Below are positions 1 to 8,518 of a stretch of DNA of 64,000 bases, piece by piece. This stretch comes from a bacterium (GTDB lineage: Bacteria > Krumholzibacteriota > Krumholzibacteriia > LZORAL124-64-63), in assembly GCA_024231905.1 (NCBI GenBank), contig JAAEQC010000218.1, positions 124,001 through 188,000 on the forward strand, written 5' to 3'. How positions within the stretch are numbered: position 1 is the first letter of the stretch; every line of letters starts with the position of its first letter. The notes under the pieces were generated by a model, which was given only the letters and a program-made list of their open reading frames with translations, did no database searches and was not told the DNA's origin. The translations under genes were made by a program, and so were the position numbers.

Positions 1-323
1 TCGGCGCTGCAGATGCCGTCCAGTTTCGTGAAGATGTCCTGCTTCACCTCGAAGCTCTCGAAGACAGCTTCGACTACGAGGTCGCTGTCGGCAGCGGCGC
101 CCAGGTCGGTGACCGGTGTCAGGCGCCCCAGGGTGGCCTTGGCCTCGTCGTCGGAGATCTTCTCCTTCTTGACCAGCCGGCCCAGGTTCTTCTCGATGGT
201 CGCCATGGCGCGGTCGAGGAAGTCCTGCTTCACGTCGACCAGGTTCACGTCGTTGCCGTTCTGGGCGAACACGTGGGCGATGCCGTTGCCCATGGTCCCG
301 CCGCCGATTACCGTAACTTTCAT
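1..323 (-). CDS. 3-hydroxybutyryl-CoA (3-hydroxyacyl-CoA) dehydrogenase, 5' part only
   Basis: Predicted to oxidise 3-hydroxyacyl-CoA to 3-ketoacyl-CoA with NAD+ in short-chain beta-oxidation or butanoate metabolism, in the cytoplasm. Only the first ~107 codons are present; the gene runs off the left edge. The Rossmann start is clear: MKVTVIGGGTMG, with the glycine loop at residues 7-12 and an acidic end to the second strand (NLVDV). The ATG at 323 has AAAGGA seven bases upstream. It follows the thiolase by 13 bases and is last of the three visible genes in transcription order (acyl-CoA dehydrogenase, thiolase, this gene). The C-terminal substrate-binding domain is missing, so chain-length preference (hbd- or fadB-like) cannot be judged. 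Confidence 0.85.
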   Translation of the reverse strand, partial: MKVTVIGGGTMGNGIAHVFAQNGNDVNLVDVKQDFLDRAMATIEKNLGRLVKKEKISDDEAKATLGRLTPVTDLGAAADSDLVVEAVFESFEVKQDIFTKLDGICSA

Positions 324-336
324 GGTCCGGTCCTTT

Positions 337-1524
337 CTAGGGTAGGCTGATGGCCATGCTCACCGCGTCGCCGCCGCCGAGGCAGAGGCTCGCCAGTCCG
401 GTCTGGACGCCGTCGTCCTCCATGGCGTGCAGAAGGGTCACCAGGATGCGCGCGCCCGAGCAGCCGATGGGGTGTCCCAGGGAGACGCCTCCACCGCGGG
501 TATTCACCTTGTCTTCATCCAGTTCGAGGGCTCTGACCACGCCCAGGCTCTGGGCGGCGAAGGCCTCGTTCAATTCGTACAGGCCGTAGGCGTCCTTGTC
601 CGTGCCCAGTTTGGCCCAGAGATTCCGGACGCTGGTGACGGGGGCCATCATGACTTCCTTGGGGTCCACTGCGCCGGTGGCCACGCCGTTGATATGAGCG
701 CGGATCTTCAGACCCTTCGACTTGGCGAACTCCTCGCTGCAGACCAGCACCGCCGCGGCGCCGTCGTTGATGCTGGAGGCGTTGCCCGCCGTGACCGAGC
801 CACCGTCCCGCTTGAAGGCCGGCCGCAGCTTGGCCATGCCCGCCACGTTGGCGTCGGCACGGGGACCCTCGTCGCGTGCGACGACAAGGGGATCCTTCTT
901 GCGCCGGGGCACTTCCACCGGAACCACTTCGCGGTCGAACTTGCCGGCTTCCCAGGCGGCGACCGCGCGCTCGTGGCTGCGCACGGCGAAGGCGTCCTGG
1001 TCCTCGCGGCTCACGTCGTAGGTCTCCACGACCCACTCGGCGGTCATGCCCATGTGGAAGTTGTTGTAGATGTCCCACAGGCCGTCGTGGACCAGCAGGT
1101 CGGTGATCTTGCCGTCACCCAGGCGCAGGCCGTTGCGGGCCTTGAACAGCGCGTAGGGAATCTGGCTCATGTTCTCCATGCCGCCGGCGAGGATGCAGTC
1201 GGCGTCGCCCGCGCGGATGGCCTGGTCGGCCAGGGCCACGGCCTTCAGTCCCGAGCCGCACACCTTGTTGACGGTCATGGCGCTGACGGTGGCCGGCACG
1301 CCGCCGAAGATGGCGGCCTGGCGGGCGGGGTTCTGTTGCAGTCCGGCCTGGCAGACGCAGCCCATGATGACTTCGTCCAGGGTCGCGGGGTCGAGGCCGG
1401 TCCGTTCCAGGACGGCCTTCACGCAGGTGGCACCCAGTTGCGGGCCGCGGACCGAGGCCAGACCTCCCTGGAAGCGGCCGATGGGTGTACGTACGGCCTC
1501 GCAGATGACGGAACGGGTGCTCAC
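337..1524 (-). CDS. acetyl-CoA C-acetyltransferase (thiolase)
   Basis: Thiolase of 395 residues, the usual length for biosynthetic or degradative acetoacetyl-CoA thiolases. It condenses two acetyl-CoA to acetoacetyl-CoA or cleaves 3-ketoacyl-CoA. All catalytic parts are visible: nucleophile Cys89 in NKVCGSG, His351 in SLGHPIG, and Cys381 in SLCLGGG. The start is GTG at 1524, preceded by AAGGAGA at good spacing. It sits between the acyl-CoA dehydrogenase (29-base gap upstream) and the 3-hydroxyacyl-CoA dehydrogenase (13-base gap downstream). Three consecutive steps of short-chain acyl-CoA oxidation, or of butyryl-CoA synthesis in reverse, are therefore likely one operon. The sequence does not decide the direction in the cell. 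Confidence 0.93.
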   Translation of the reverse strand: MSTRSVICEAVRTPIGRFQGGLASVRGPQLGATCVKAVLERTGLDPATLDEVIMGCVCQAGLQQNPARQAAIFGGVPATVSAMTVNKVCGSGLKAVALADQAIRAGDADCILAGGMENMSQIPYALFKARNGLRLGDGKITDLLVHDGLWDIYNNFHMGMTAEWVVETYDVSREDQDAFAVRSHERAVAAWEAGKFDREVVPVEVPRRKKDPLVVARDEGPRADANVAGMAKLRPAFKRDGGSVTAGNASSINDGAAAVLVCSEEFAKSKGLKIRAHINGVATGAVDPKEVMMAPVTSVRNLWAKLGTDKDAYGLYELNEAFAAQSLGVVRALELDEDKVNTRGGGVSLGHPIGCSGARILVTLLHAMEDDGVQTGLASLCLGGGDAVSMAISLP

Positions 1525-1553
1525 GGTATCTCCTTTCAGTCGGTCAGCGCGCG

Positions 1554-2693
1554 TTAATCGGTCAAAACATGCCGGCCGATGACCATGCGCTGGATCTCGC
1601 TGGTGCCCTCGCCGATGGTGCAGAGCTTGGCGTCGCGGTAGAACCGCTCCGCCGGATATTCGGTCGTGTAGCCGTAGCCGCCCAGGATCTGGATGGCCCG
1701 GTCGGTGACGAACATGGCCGTCTCGCTGGCGTGGAGCTTGGCCATGGCGGCCATGTGGCCGAAGGACTCCCCCACGTCCTTGAGGCGGCAGGCCTCGTAG
1801 GTGAGCTGGCGGGCGGCCTCGATCTGGGTGGCCATGTCCGCGAGCATGAATTCGATGGCCTGGAAGCTGGCGATGGGGCGGCCGAACTGGTGGCGCTCCT
1901 GGGCGTAGACGCGGGCCGTGTCGAAGGCGCCCACGGCCAGGCCCAGGGCCACTGCGGCGATGGAAATGCGGCCGCCGTCCAGGGTCATCATGAAGTACTT
2001 GAAGCCGCCCCCCTCCTCACCGAGCAGGGCGTCGGCCGGAAGGCGAACGTCCTCCAGGGTCAGCGGCGCCGTGTCCGAGGCACGCATACCAAGCTTATCC
2101 TCCTTCTTCTCCACCGTGAAACCCGGGGTATCCGTGGGGACGACGAAGGCGCTGATGCCGCGGCTGCCCTCGGCCTCGAGGTCGGTCTTGGCCGTGATGA
2201 CGATGGCGCCGGCGTAGTGGCTGTTGGTGATCCACATCTTGGTGCCGTTGAGGACCCACTGGTCGCCGTCCCGGACCGCCGTAGTGCGGGTGCCGCCGGC
2301 GTCGCTGCCCGCTCCGGCCTCGGTCAAACCGAAGCTGAGCAGATGCTCGCCCGTGGCGGCGCCGGGCAGCCAGGCCTGCTTCTGCGCGTCGCTGCCCAGG
2401 TGGGCGATGGGCCAGCAGCCGAGGGAATTGTGGGCCGCGACGGTCAAGCCGTGGCTGCCGCAGACGCGGGAGATCTCCTCCACCACCAGGGCATAGCTGG
2501 TGATGTCCGAATCGACGCCTCCGTAGGCCTCGGGCACGGCCAGGCCGAGGAAGCCGAGCGCCCCCATCTCCTTCACCGTGGTCTCTGGGAACTCGCCGCT
2601 GCGATCGATCTCGGCGGCGATGGGCGCCAACTTGCTGGCGGCGAAATCGCGGGCCATCTGCCGGATCATCTTCTGGTTCTCGTTGAGGATCAT
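1554..2693 (-). CDS. acyl-CoA dehydrogenase (short-chain/butyryl type)
   Basis: FAD-dependent acyl-CoA dehydrogenase of 379 residues that would convert acyl-CoA to trans-2-enoyl-CoA and pass electrons to ETF. The family features are present: an N-terminal helical domain, the FAD-binding segment around LTEAGAGSDAGG, and the C-terminal IGEGTSEIQ motif with the likely catalytic base Glu362. The open frame extends 37 codons further upstream, but that part is unlike the family. The ATG at 2693 has AGGAGAG just before it and gives the standard N-terminus (MILNENQKMIRQMARDF). It is first in the acyl-CoA gene cluster. No etfAB or enoyl-CoA hydratase is visible in the window, so exact substrate length is unknown. 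Confidence 0.92.
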   Translation of the reverse strand: MILNENQKMIRQMARDFAASKLAPIAAEIDRSGEFPETTVKEMGALGFLGLAVPEAYGGVDSDITSYALVVEEISRVCGSHGLTVAAHNSLGCWPIAHLGSDAQKQAWLPGAATGEHLLSFGLTEAGAGSDAGGTRTTAVRDGDQWVLNGTKMWITNSHYAGAIVITAKTDLEAEGSRGISAFVVPTDTPGFTVEKKEDKLGMRASDTAPLTLEDVRLPADALLGEEGGGFKYFMMTLDGGRISIAAVALGLAVGAFDTARVYAQERHQFGRPIASFQAIEFMLADMATQIEAARQLTYEACRLKDVGESFGHMAAMAKLHASETAMFVTDRAIQILGGYGYTTEYPAERFYRDAKLCTIGEGTSEIQRMVIGRHVLTD

Positions 2694-2844
2694 GGGCTCT
2701 CCTGGCGGGAAAACGGCGTAAAAACACCTGGGCGCGGGCCGCAGCCGAGAGTACCGGATCGGGGTGCGGAAATACAAGAAAAAACGGAGAAAAGGGCATG
2801 TCATTCAGCAAGATACCGGACCCGGCCGCTCCGGCTAGAAGTCC

Positions 2845-2874
2845 GCCGGACCGGGGCTCCATCCCCGGTCCGGC
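2845..2874 (-). terminator. 12-bp perfect hairpin after the lamin-tail gene
   Basis: A perfect 12-base stem (GCCGGACCGGGG and its complement) closes a six-base loop, 25 bases past the stop of the lamin-tail gene. The bases after it on the minus strand (GGACTTCTAG) lack a long T-run, so it is a candidate intrinsic terminator or a 3'-end stabilising hairpin. It separates this gene from the acyl-CoA dehydrogenase downstream. Confidence 0.55.
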
Positions 2875-2898
2875 AGCGCCGCGATCGCGGGCGGGATC

Positions 2899-3555
2899 TC
2901 AGCGGTACATGGCCTTGGCGGTCCCGAAGCTCATGGGGGTGGTCTCCACCTGGCCGTTGCAGAGATTCCGGGCCCCAGGCGTGGGTGGGCAACCGGTTCC
3001 TACCGGCAGGCGGTCACCGCCGTAGGGCGTGAGCCCGTCGTATAGGATCCATTCGGTGCGGTGGGTGTCCCAGCCGCAGGCCCGGTCATCGTCGGCCGCG
3101 TGGTCCGGGTAGATCGCCCGGTCGACCTCCTCGAAGGCAGGCGGATCCACCGAAGTCACCTGCACGAGGACGACTTCGTCGCCGCTGTTGTTGAGGCTGA
3201 GTCCGCTGGCGGCAAGACCGACGGCCTCCTGCCAGGCCACGGCCGCACTGCCGAGGACCAGAAGGGTCTCCCCGGCGCCGAGGGATCCGGAGAGCAACAG
3301 GCGCGGCATGGTCGCCGAAGCGTCCATCAGACCGTAGGTCGACAGGTCGACTGCGGCGGCTCCGGCGTTGAGGATCTCGACCCACTCGTCGCTGCGGTAA
3401 TCGACGGCTCCGTCCCCGTCCCAGTCGGTGGCCGGGTCAGCCAGGATCTCGTTGATGATGAGCTGGCCCGCGGCCGGAACAGCGCCGAGGGCGAGCAAGC
3501 CCAGGCCGAGGACGGAGGCGACGGCCCAGCGCCGGTGCCTTATCATGTGTCGCAT
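2899..3555 (-). CDS. secreted lamin-tail-domain (LTD) protein
   Basis: Small exported protein of 218 residues. It begins with a basic stretch and a hydrophobic core ending in AAG, a typical Sec signal peptide. The mature part opens with LIINEILADP and continues DEWVEILNAG, the hallmark start of the lamin tail domain, a small immunoglobulin-like beta domain of bacterial surface proteins. There are only three cysteines, all in the last quarter. The open frame reaches to 3669, but ATG at 3555 with GGAAG upstream gives the signal peptide at the right place. The gene is divergent from the oxidoreductase at 3631. I see no catalytic domain or cell-wall anchor; the LTD assignment is good but the function is unknown. 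Confidence 0.8.
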   Translation of the reverse strand: MRHMIRHRRWAVASVLGLGLLALGAVPAAGQLIINEILADPATDWDGDGAVDYRSDEWVEILNAGAAAVDLSTYGLMDASATMPRLLLSGSLGAGETLLVLGSAAVAWQEAVGLAASGLSLNNSGDEVVLVQVTSVDPPAFEEVDRAIYPDHAADDDRACGWDTHRTEWILYDGLTPYGGDRLPVGTGCPPTPGARNLCNGQVETTPMSFGTAKAMYR

Positions 3556-3630
3556 GGTATGTCTTCCAGACCGGGAGGCGTTCGGTGGCGGGAGTGGCGG
3601 AGAACCGCCCAGCGAGAAACGAGCCAGTCC

Positions 3631-4602
3631 ATGAGCTTTCGCATCGGGGTGATCGGCGCCGGCGTGCACGGCGCCCGCTATCTACGTCATGCCCTGCACC
3701 ATGTGCCGGGCATGGGTGTGGCGGCCCTGTGCCGCCGCGACGAGGCAGCCGGTCAGGAGTTGGCTACGGAATTGGACTGCCGTTACCACCGGGAGGCGGC
3801 TGCGCTCGTGGCGGACCCGGCGGTTGACGGCGTGGTGGTATGCACACCGCCGTCGTCGCATTTCGAACTGGCGGCGCAGGTGCTCGCGGCCGGGAAGCCG
3901 TTGCTGCTGGAGAAACCCATGACCGGATCGCTGGCCGAGGCCCGTCGCCTGGCGAAGCTCGACGCTGCCGGAACGGCCCCGAATCTCCTGCTCGCCCAGA
4001 CCCTGCGCTGGAATCCGGTCCTGCGCCGGGTGCGCGAACTGTGGCCCCGACTGGGACGCGTCCACCACCTGCGGCTGGCCCAGCGCCTGGCCCCCACCAC
4101 CCTGGCCTGGCAGCGGGATCCGGACGTCACCGTGGGCGGCTCGGTGCTCCTGACCGGGGTCCACCTCTTCGATACCGCACGCTGGCTCACGGGATCCGAG
4201 TTCGTGCGGGTGGACTCGCGGCAGGACCAGGTGCTGAACCCGGTGGTGGAAGATTTCTTCCTGGCTCGCGCCGCCCTTGCAGATGGCTGCCGGGTGAGCC
4301 TCGAGGTGAGCAAGTACACCCGAAGCCGCGCCTGCTGGCTGGAGGCCGTAGGCGAGGACGCACAATTGCTGGCCGACTACCAGGCCGGCGGCATCGTATG
4401 GCGCGAGGGTTCCGCCGAGGAGCGGCTCGCCGTGGACGGCGCGGCGCCCACCCTGCCCCTGGTGCTGGCCGACTGGCTGGCCGCGGTGCGGGACGGCTCC
4501 ACGCCCCCGGTCACGGTGCACGACGGCGTGGCGACCATGGCGGTGGTGGATGCCTGCTACCGTTCCGCCGCGGCCCGGGCACCGGTGGTGGTGGACGGAT
4601 GA
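3631..4602 (+). CDS. Gfo/Idh/MocA family NAD(P)-dependent oxidoreductase
   Basis: A 323-residue cytoplasmic dehydrogenase of the glucose-fructose oxidoreductase family. The Rossmann glycine motif is GVIGAGVHG (residues 6-14) and the family EKP motif is at 94-96 in LLLEKPMTGS. The C-terminal half has the mixed sheet typical of the family. Substrates are usually sugars, inositols or nucleotide sugars; nothing in the sequence or neighbourhood fixes the substrate. The open frame extends 190 codons upstream, but ATG at 3631 starts exactly at the Rossmann fold (MSFRIGVIGAG). Shine-Dalgarno support is weak. The stop overlaps the start of the next gene (ATGA), so the two are translationally coupled. 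Confidence 0.9.
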   Translation: MSFRIGVIGAGVHGARYLRHALHHVPGMGVAALCRRDEAAGQELATELDCRYHREAAALVADPAVDGVVVCTPPSSHFELAAQVLAAGKPLLLEKPMTGSLAEARRLAKLDAAGTAPNLLLAQTLRWNPVLRRVRELWPRLGRVHHLRLAQRLAPTTLAWQRDPDVTVGGSVLLTGVHLFDTARWLTGSEFVRVDSRQDQVLNPVVEDFFLARAALADGCRVSLEVSKYTRSRACWLEAVGEDAQLLADYQAGGIVWREGSAEERLAVDGAAPTLPLVLADWLAAVRDGSTPPVTVHDGVATMAVVDACYRSAAARAPVVVDG

Positions 4603-5123
4603 GGGTCGTCATCCTATGGCTCCTGATCGCCACGGCAGCGATCGCCGTGGAGGACCAGCGCCCCGAGCTGATCCGCTTCCGCATCAAGGACCAAAACGAC
4701 GTCCTCTACACGGACGCCCGCTACCGAAACGCCCCGCTCCTGGTCTTCTGGGGTGACAGAGAGGGGATCGAAAACCTGGGCGACTGGAGCCCCGTGCTGT
4801 GCGACTCCCTGGCGTCGGAATTGCGTGGCTACCGACTGCGCGCGGTGGATGTGGCCCACACCAAGGGGGCCCCATTCTTCGTCAAGGGCATGATCAAGAA
4901 GCGACTCCGCGCCGAAGGGAACGCCCCCGTGCTTCTGGACTGGGACGGCGCCTTCGCCAAAGCCTACGATTGCCGCAAGGACCAGGCGAACATCCTGCTC
5001 TTCGACCGGACGGCGCGGCTGGTACGAATCTGGGCGGTCGCCGAGTCCGACCCGGCCACCAAGGCGGAGATCCTGGTGGTGGTGAAGGAGACCGTCGCTC
5101 AGCGGGACCCGCCGGACCGGTAG
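4599..5123 (+). CDS. exported thioredoxin-fold protein without a CxxC motif
   Basis: A 174-residue protein with a short hydrophobic N-terminus (VVILWLLIATAAIA) that looks like a signal peptide or anchor. The rest reads like an AhpC/TlpA-type thioredoxin fold: a strand ending in LLVFWGDREG at residues 47-56, where redox members would carry WCxxC, then VLLDWDGAFAKAY and ILLFDRTARLVRIW. The redox cysteines are absent; the only cysteines are 68 and 125. A structural or binding role, as in YtfJ-like proteins, is more likely than disulfide exchange. It overlaps the oxidoreductase stop by four bases, and its 3' end overlaps the convergent metallopeptidase gene by 25 bases. The fold call is from pattern recognition only. 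Confidence 0.65.
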   Translation: MRVVILWLLIATAAIAVEDQRPELIRFRIKDQNDVLYTDARYRNAPLLVFWGDREGIENLGDWSPVLCDSLASELRGYRLRAVDVAHTKGAPFFVKGMIKKRLRAEGNAPVLLDWDGAFAKAYDCRKDQANILLFDRTARLVRIWAVAESDPATKAEILVVVKETVAQRDPPDR

Positions 5124-6637
5124 ACGACCAGCCCGTCCGCGTCCGGAGACGGCGGTGGCTCCAGGACGAACCGCACGCAGTCCCGATCCAACGGCTCCTC
5201 CCCCGTGAAATCCGCCACCCAGACACCGGCCAGCTGGTTGGCCGTGAAGTCGTAGAGACTGATGCTCCCGGGCCGGCACACCAAGCCCCAGCGGCGGCCG
5301 AGCCAGATGCGGTCCTGCAGTTGCTCGTGGAAGACGGAGCTGGTGCGGGCCGTCGGATCGCCGGTGGGCTCGCCCCAGAGCATGGTCACAGGATAGGTCT
5401 CGCCGGTCACGCGGACACGCAAGCGGTCGGCGCCGACTTCGATCCCCGTGCCGGATTCCCCGGTCCCGTGCGGATCCGGGGCAATACCGCACCGCCGCCG
5501 GCGCGCGGCGCGGGCGCGAACGGCCTCATCCAGGCGCGCGAGAGGGTCGTCGCTCCTCCAGCCGCAGGCGCGGTCCACGGCGGCGGCCACCTCAGCAGCC
5601 GCAGCCCCGGCGGCCGGTCCCGAGAACTCACGGCACAGCTTGCGCAACGCTTCCCAACCGGCTTCCGCCTCCACGGTTTCACACACCAGCGCCGCCACGG
5701 CGTAGGTTGCGTCGGGGCCCCCGGGGGCCGTTCGGAAGTCCGCCGCCGCCAGAAGATCGCCCGGCGTGACGGTCCCCCAGTCCAATTGGACCCAGCCCTG
5801 GTGCAGCACCACCTCCGGGGCCCGGCCCCAGCGCCCACCCAGGAGACAGGCCAGTCCCTCCTGGAAGACGGGCAGTTGCGCCGCCCGCAGGTCGGGCCAG
5901 AGGCGTCCCGTCAGCAGATGGATCACCTCGTGGAAATGAGGAAAGTGGGAGCTGATGATGATGCCAGAAGACACGTCCACCATGCCGACGGTGGGGTGGC
6001 CGGTAAGAGTCTCCACGGTGGCGGCGTCGGCAACCAGGTAGGTCATGGGGGCATCGACGAGTCCGCCGGCGTCGCCGCCGAGTCTGCCGGCGGTATCCTC
6101 GACGAAGGCGTCCAGCAGAGTGACGGCTCCGGGATCGACCAGGTGGCCGGCCGGGTGCTTGATCCTGAAGTACCGGGTCTCCAGTACGGGCCAGCGGCGC
6201 GCGGCGCCCCACAGACGGCCCGCCAGGCGCCAGTCGCCTTCTTCGTGGACCACCGTGTAGTCATAGGTCTCGACACCGACCGCGGTGGTGACGGTCACCG
6301 TGGCCACGGCCCCTTCGGGATCCGGCAGAGCGGTGATTTCGCAGGTGGCGCGCCCGGCCGCCAACTCGGTCCGGTAGCGGACCACCGGCGAGGCCACGTC
6401 CCACCATCCCGGTGTCGCGCGGGGGACAATACCGTGGATGTCGGCGGAAGCAAGGAAGGTTGCGGACCAGTGGGACCGCGCCACGTCCCACCGCCCCTCC
6501 TGGACGGCCTGGACGTAGGCGTGGACCGCTCCGGCGGAACCGTGGCATTGCTCCGCCGCCGCCGCGGGTCCCGCTGCCGACAACAGCAGGAACACCGCGG
6601 CGAGGATCGTGGCCCGGAACCTCGTCTTGTCTTCCAT
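5099..6637 (-). CDS. secreted HExxH protein, peptidase MA-like
   Basis: A 512-residue exported protein with a clear signal peptide (hydrophobic residues 10-28, ending AAAA). The first 150 residues hold a small alpha/beta region resembling SnoaL/NTF2-like folds (repeated WDVARSHW and DYTVVHEEGDWRL features). The middle carries HEVIH at residues 236-240 and FQEG with Glu260 about 20 residues later. That is the zinc site spacing of gluzincin peptidases such as the peptidase MA family. The C-terminal part looks beta-rich and unassigned. ATG at 6637 has GGAG eight bases upstream. It lies 13 bases after the M1 aminopeptidase gene, so the two are likely co-transcribed. Proteolytic activity is inferred from the motif only. 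Confidence 0.7.
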   Translation of the reverse strand: MEDKTRFRATILAAVFLLLSAAGPAAAAEQCHGSAGAVHAYVQAVQEGRWDVARSHWSATFLASADIHGIVPRATPGWWDVASPVVRYRTELAAGRATCEITALPDPEGAVATVTVTTAVGVETYDYTVVHEEGDWRLAGRLWGAARRWPVLETRYFRIKHPAGHLVDPGAVTLLDAFVEDTAGRLGGDAGGLVDAPMTYLVADAATVETLTGHPTVGMVDVSSGIIISSHFPHFHEVIHLLTGRLWPDLRAAQLPVFQEGLACLLGGRWGRAPEVVLHQGWVQLDWGTVTPGDLLAAADFRTAPGGPDATYAVAALVCETVEAEAGWEALRKLCREFSGPAAGAAAAEVAAAVDRACGWRSDDPLARLDEAVRARAARRRRCGIAPDPHGTGESGTGIEVGADRLRVRVTGETYPVTMLWGEPTGDPTARTSSVFHEQLQDRIWLGRRWGLVCRPGSISLYDFTANQLAGVWVADFTGEEPLDRDCVRFVLEPPPSPDADGLVVYRSGGSR

Positions 6638-6650
6638 GGCCCTGCTCCGG

Positions 6651-8423
6651 TCAGCCCCCCAGGATGCGTTCGATGCCGCCCCGGGCGATGGGATGGTAGC
6701 TGTCCTTGTTGGCCTCGAAGATCTCCTTGGCCAGGGCCCGGGACTTTTCCTGGCCGTAGAGCGCCTGGTACAGGGGCTTCAGGTACTTCATGCGCCCCAC
6801 CTGGCCCAGGAATGACCGGACCCGGTCGTAGACAGGTTCGTAACCGCTGTTCAAGGCCATGGACAGCCAGCTGCAGAGGATCTCGCTGTTGCCCTGGCCC
6901 GTGAGGGCGAACTCGCCGTCCAGCCAGGCGCAGTCCTCCGGGGAGAGGGTCTGAGGCAAGGCCTGCAGGAAGATCAGCCAATCCTCCGGAGTCCACTCCT
7001 TGGCGGCGGCCACATCGGGCCGGGCGCCGTCGCTCCAGGTCTTAGCCTGGCCTTCCAGGGACTCCAGGCGGGCCGACGTGAAGGCGGGTGAATTCGCCGG
7101 CAGTCCTTCGCCGCGGATCCAGCCCTCGGCGTCGATCCCAGCCGGCACGCCGGGCAGTTCTGCATTGAGGAATTCCTCGAACTGAGCTGTCGTAATCGAT
7201 TTGAAACTAAAGGTTTCGATGTACTTCTTGACAAAGAGATCGAACTTCTCCCGGCCCACGGTCTCCTCCAGCAGGGCCACGAAAAGGAAGCCTTTTTCGT
7301 AAGGCACCAGGGAGTAGAACTCGTCCGGATCGCTGCCCGCCGAGTCGGTCTGCAGGCGGGTAAAAGGCGAATCGGCGCCGAAACTCTCGATGGCCGACAT
7401 CAAACCGTTGCGACCGATGGCCGCCGCCAGGGACTTGGCCTCCAGCCCCTCCAGCTTCTCCAGGATGCGCCGTTCGGCCCACACGGTGAAGCCCTCGTTG
7501 AGCCAGAAGTCGTCCATGGTGGCATTGGTGACCAGGTTGCCGGTCCAGCTGTGGGCGAGTTCGTGGGCCAGCACGTTCACCAGGGAACGGTCCCCGGCCA
7601 GCAGGGTGGGCGTCAGGAAGGTCAGGCGCGGGTTCTCCATGCCGCCATAGGGGAAGCTGGGCGGCATGACCAGGAAGTCGAAACGGTCCCACAGGTAGGG
7701 CCCGAAGATCTCCTCGGCTGCCAGGAGCATCTTGTCCACGTCCGCGAACTCCCAGGCCGACTTCTCCAGCATCTCCGGCTCGGTGTAGACTCGCGAACGG
7801 GGACCCAGATCCTGGGACACCAGATTGCCCACGGCCAGGGCGAAGAGGTACGGCGGGATGGCCTGGGGCATGGCGAAGCTGAAGGTGCGCGTACCGGGCG
7901 CGGCGCCGGCGCCGGCCTCGCCGGGAGCGGCGGCCATGACCACGGTCAGGGCCTCGGGCACGGTGATCCGCGCGTCGAAGGTGAAGCGGGCCAGGGGCGA
8001 GTCCTGGCAGGGGATGACGCTGCGGGCGTGGATGGCCTGGCACTGGCTGAACAGGTAGGGATGCTCCCCACCGGCGGTTTGGGCCGGCTCGAGCCACTGG
8101 AGGGCCGAGGCCTCGGGACTCGTGGCATATTCCACGGTGAAACTCTCGGCGCCGGCGGGCAGGTCCACCCGCAGGGGTGTGCCGAGGACGGGGTCGGGGT
8201 CGCCCAGCTCGAAGACCAGGTCGGAGCCGTCGGCGGCGCGCACGGCCGCCACGTCCAGGTCGCGGGTATCCAGATCGAGGGGACCGCCGGCCGGGGCCGC
8301 CAGGTGCAGGGTCGCCTTGCCCAGGATGCGGCTGGTGGCGAAGTCGACGGCGAGATCCAGGTCCAGGGCGGACACGCGCCCCTGGTCCAGGTCGGCAAAG
8401 GAATGGGGGTCGGGACGGCTCAC
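6651..8423 (-). CDS. M1 family zinc aminopeptidase (leukotriene A4 hydrolase-like)
   Basis: Metallo-aminopeptidase of 590 residues that removes N-terminal amino acids from peptides. The order is an N-terminal beta-saddle domain, the substrate-recognition motif GGMENP (residues 260-265), the zinc site HELAH (287-291) with third ligand Glu310 in LNEGFTVW, then an all-helical C-terminal domain. The short total length and the helical tail match the leukotriene A4 hydrolase branch rather than PepN. The longest frame begins with ATG at 8471 but has no ribosome site. GTG at 8423 has a perfect GGAGGT six bases upstream and is preferred. No signal peptide is seen, so it is probably cytoplasmic. Confidence 0.92.
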   Translation of the reverse strand: MSRPDPHSFADLDQGRVSALDLDLAVDFATSRILGKATLHLAAPAGGPLDLDTRDLDVAAVRAADGSDLVFELGDPDPVLGTPLRVDLPAGAESFTVEYATSPEASALQWLEPAQTAGGEHPYLFSQCQAIHARSVIPCQDSPLARFTFDARITVPEALTVVMAAAPGEAGAGAAPGTRTFSFAMPQAIPPYLFALAVGNLVSQDLGPRSRVYTEPEMLEKSAWEFADVDKMLLAAEEIFGPYLWDRFDFLVMPPSFPYGGMENPRLTFLTPTLLAGDRSLVNVLAHELAHSWTGNLVTNATMDDFWLNEGFTVWAERRILEKLEGLEAKSLAAAIGRNGLMSAIESFGADSPFTRLQTDSAGSDPDEFYSLVPYEKGFLFVALLEETVGREKFDLFVKKYIETFSFKSITTAQFEEFLNAELPGVPAGIDAEGWIRGEGLPANSPAFTSARLESLEGQAKTWSDGARPDVAAAKEWTPEDWLIFLQALPQTLSPEDCAWLDGEFALTGQGNSEILCSWLSMALNSGYEPVYDRVRSFLGQVGRMKYLKPLYQALYGQEKSRALAKEIFEANKDSYHPIARGGIERILGG

Positions 8424-8518
8424 GGGAGCACCTCCGGCTGGGGTCGCGTCCGGTCGGGTCGGACATGGCATTCAAACCCAGCCATGGTCGCGCCGTTCGA
8501 CCGCGAACGCAAGTCCCG

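Noticed and set aside
2694..2800. Promoter for the acyl-CoA gene cluster
   Set aside because: A TTGTAT and TACTCT pair with 18-base spacing exists, but the match is too weak to list.
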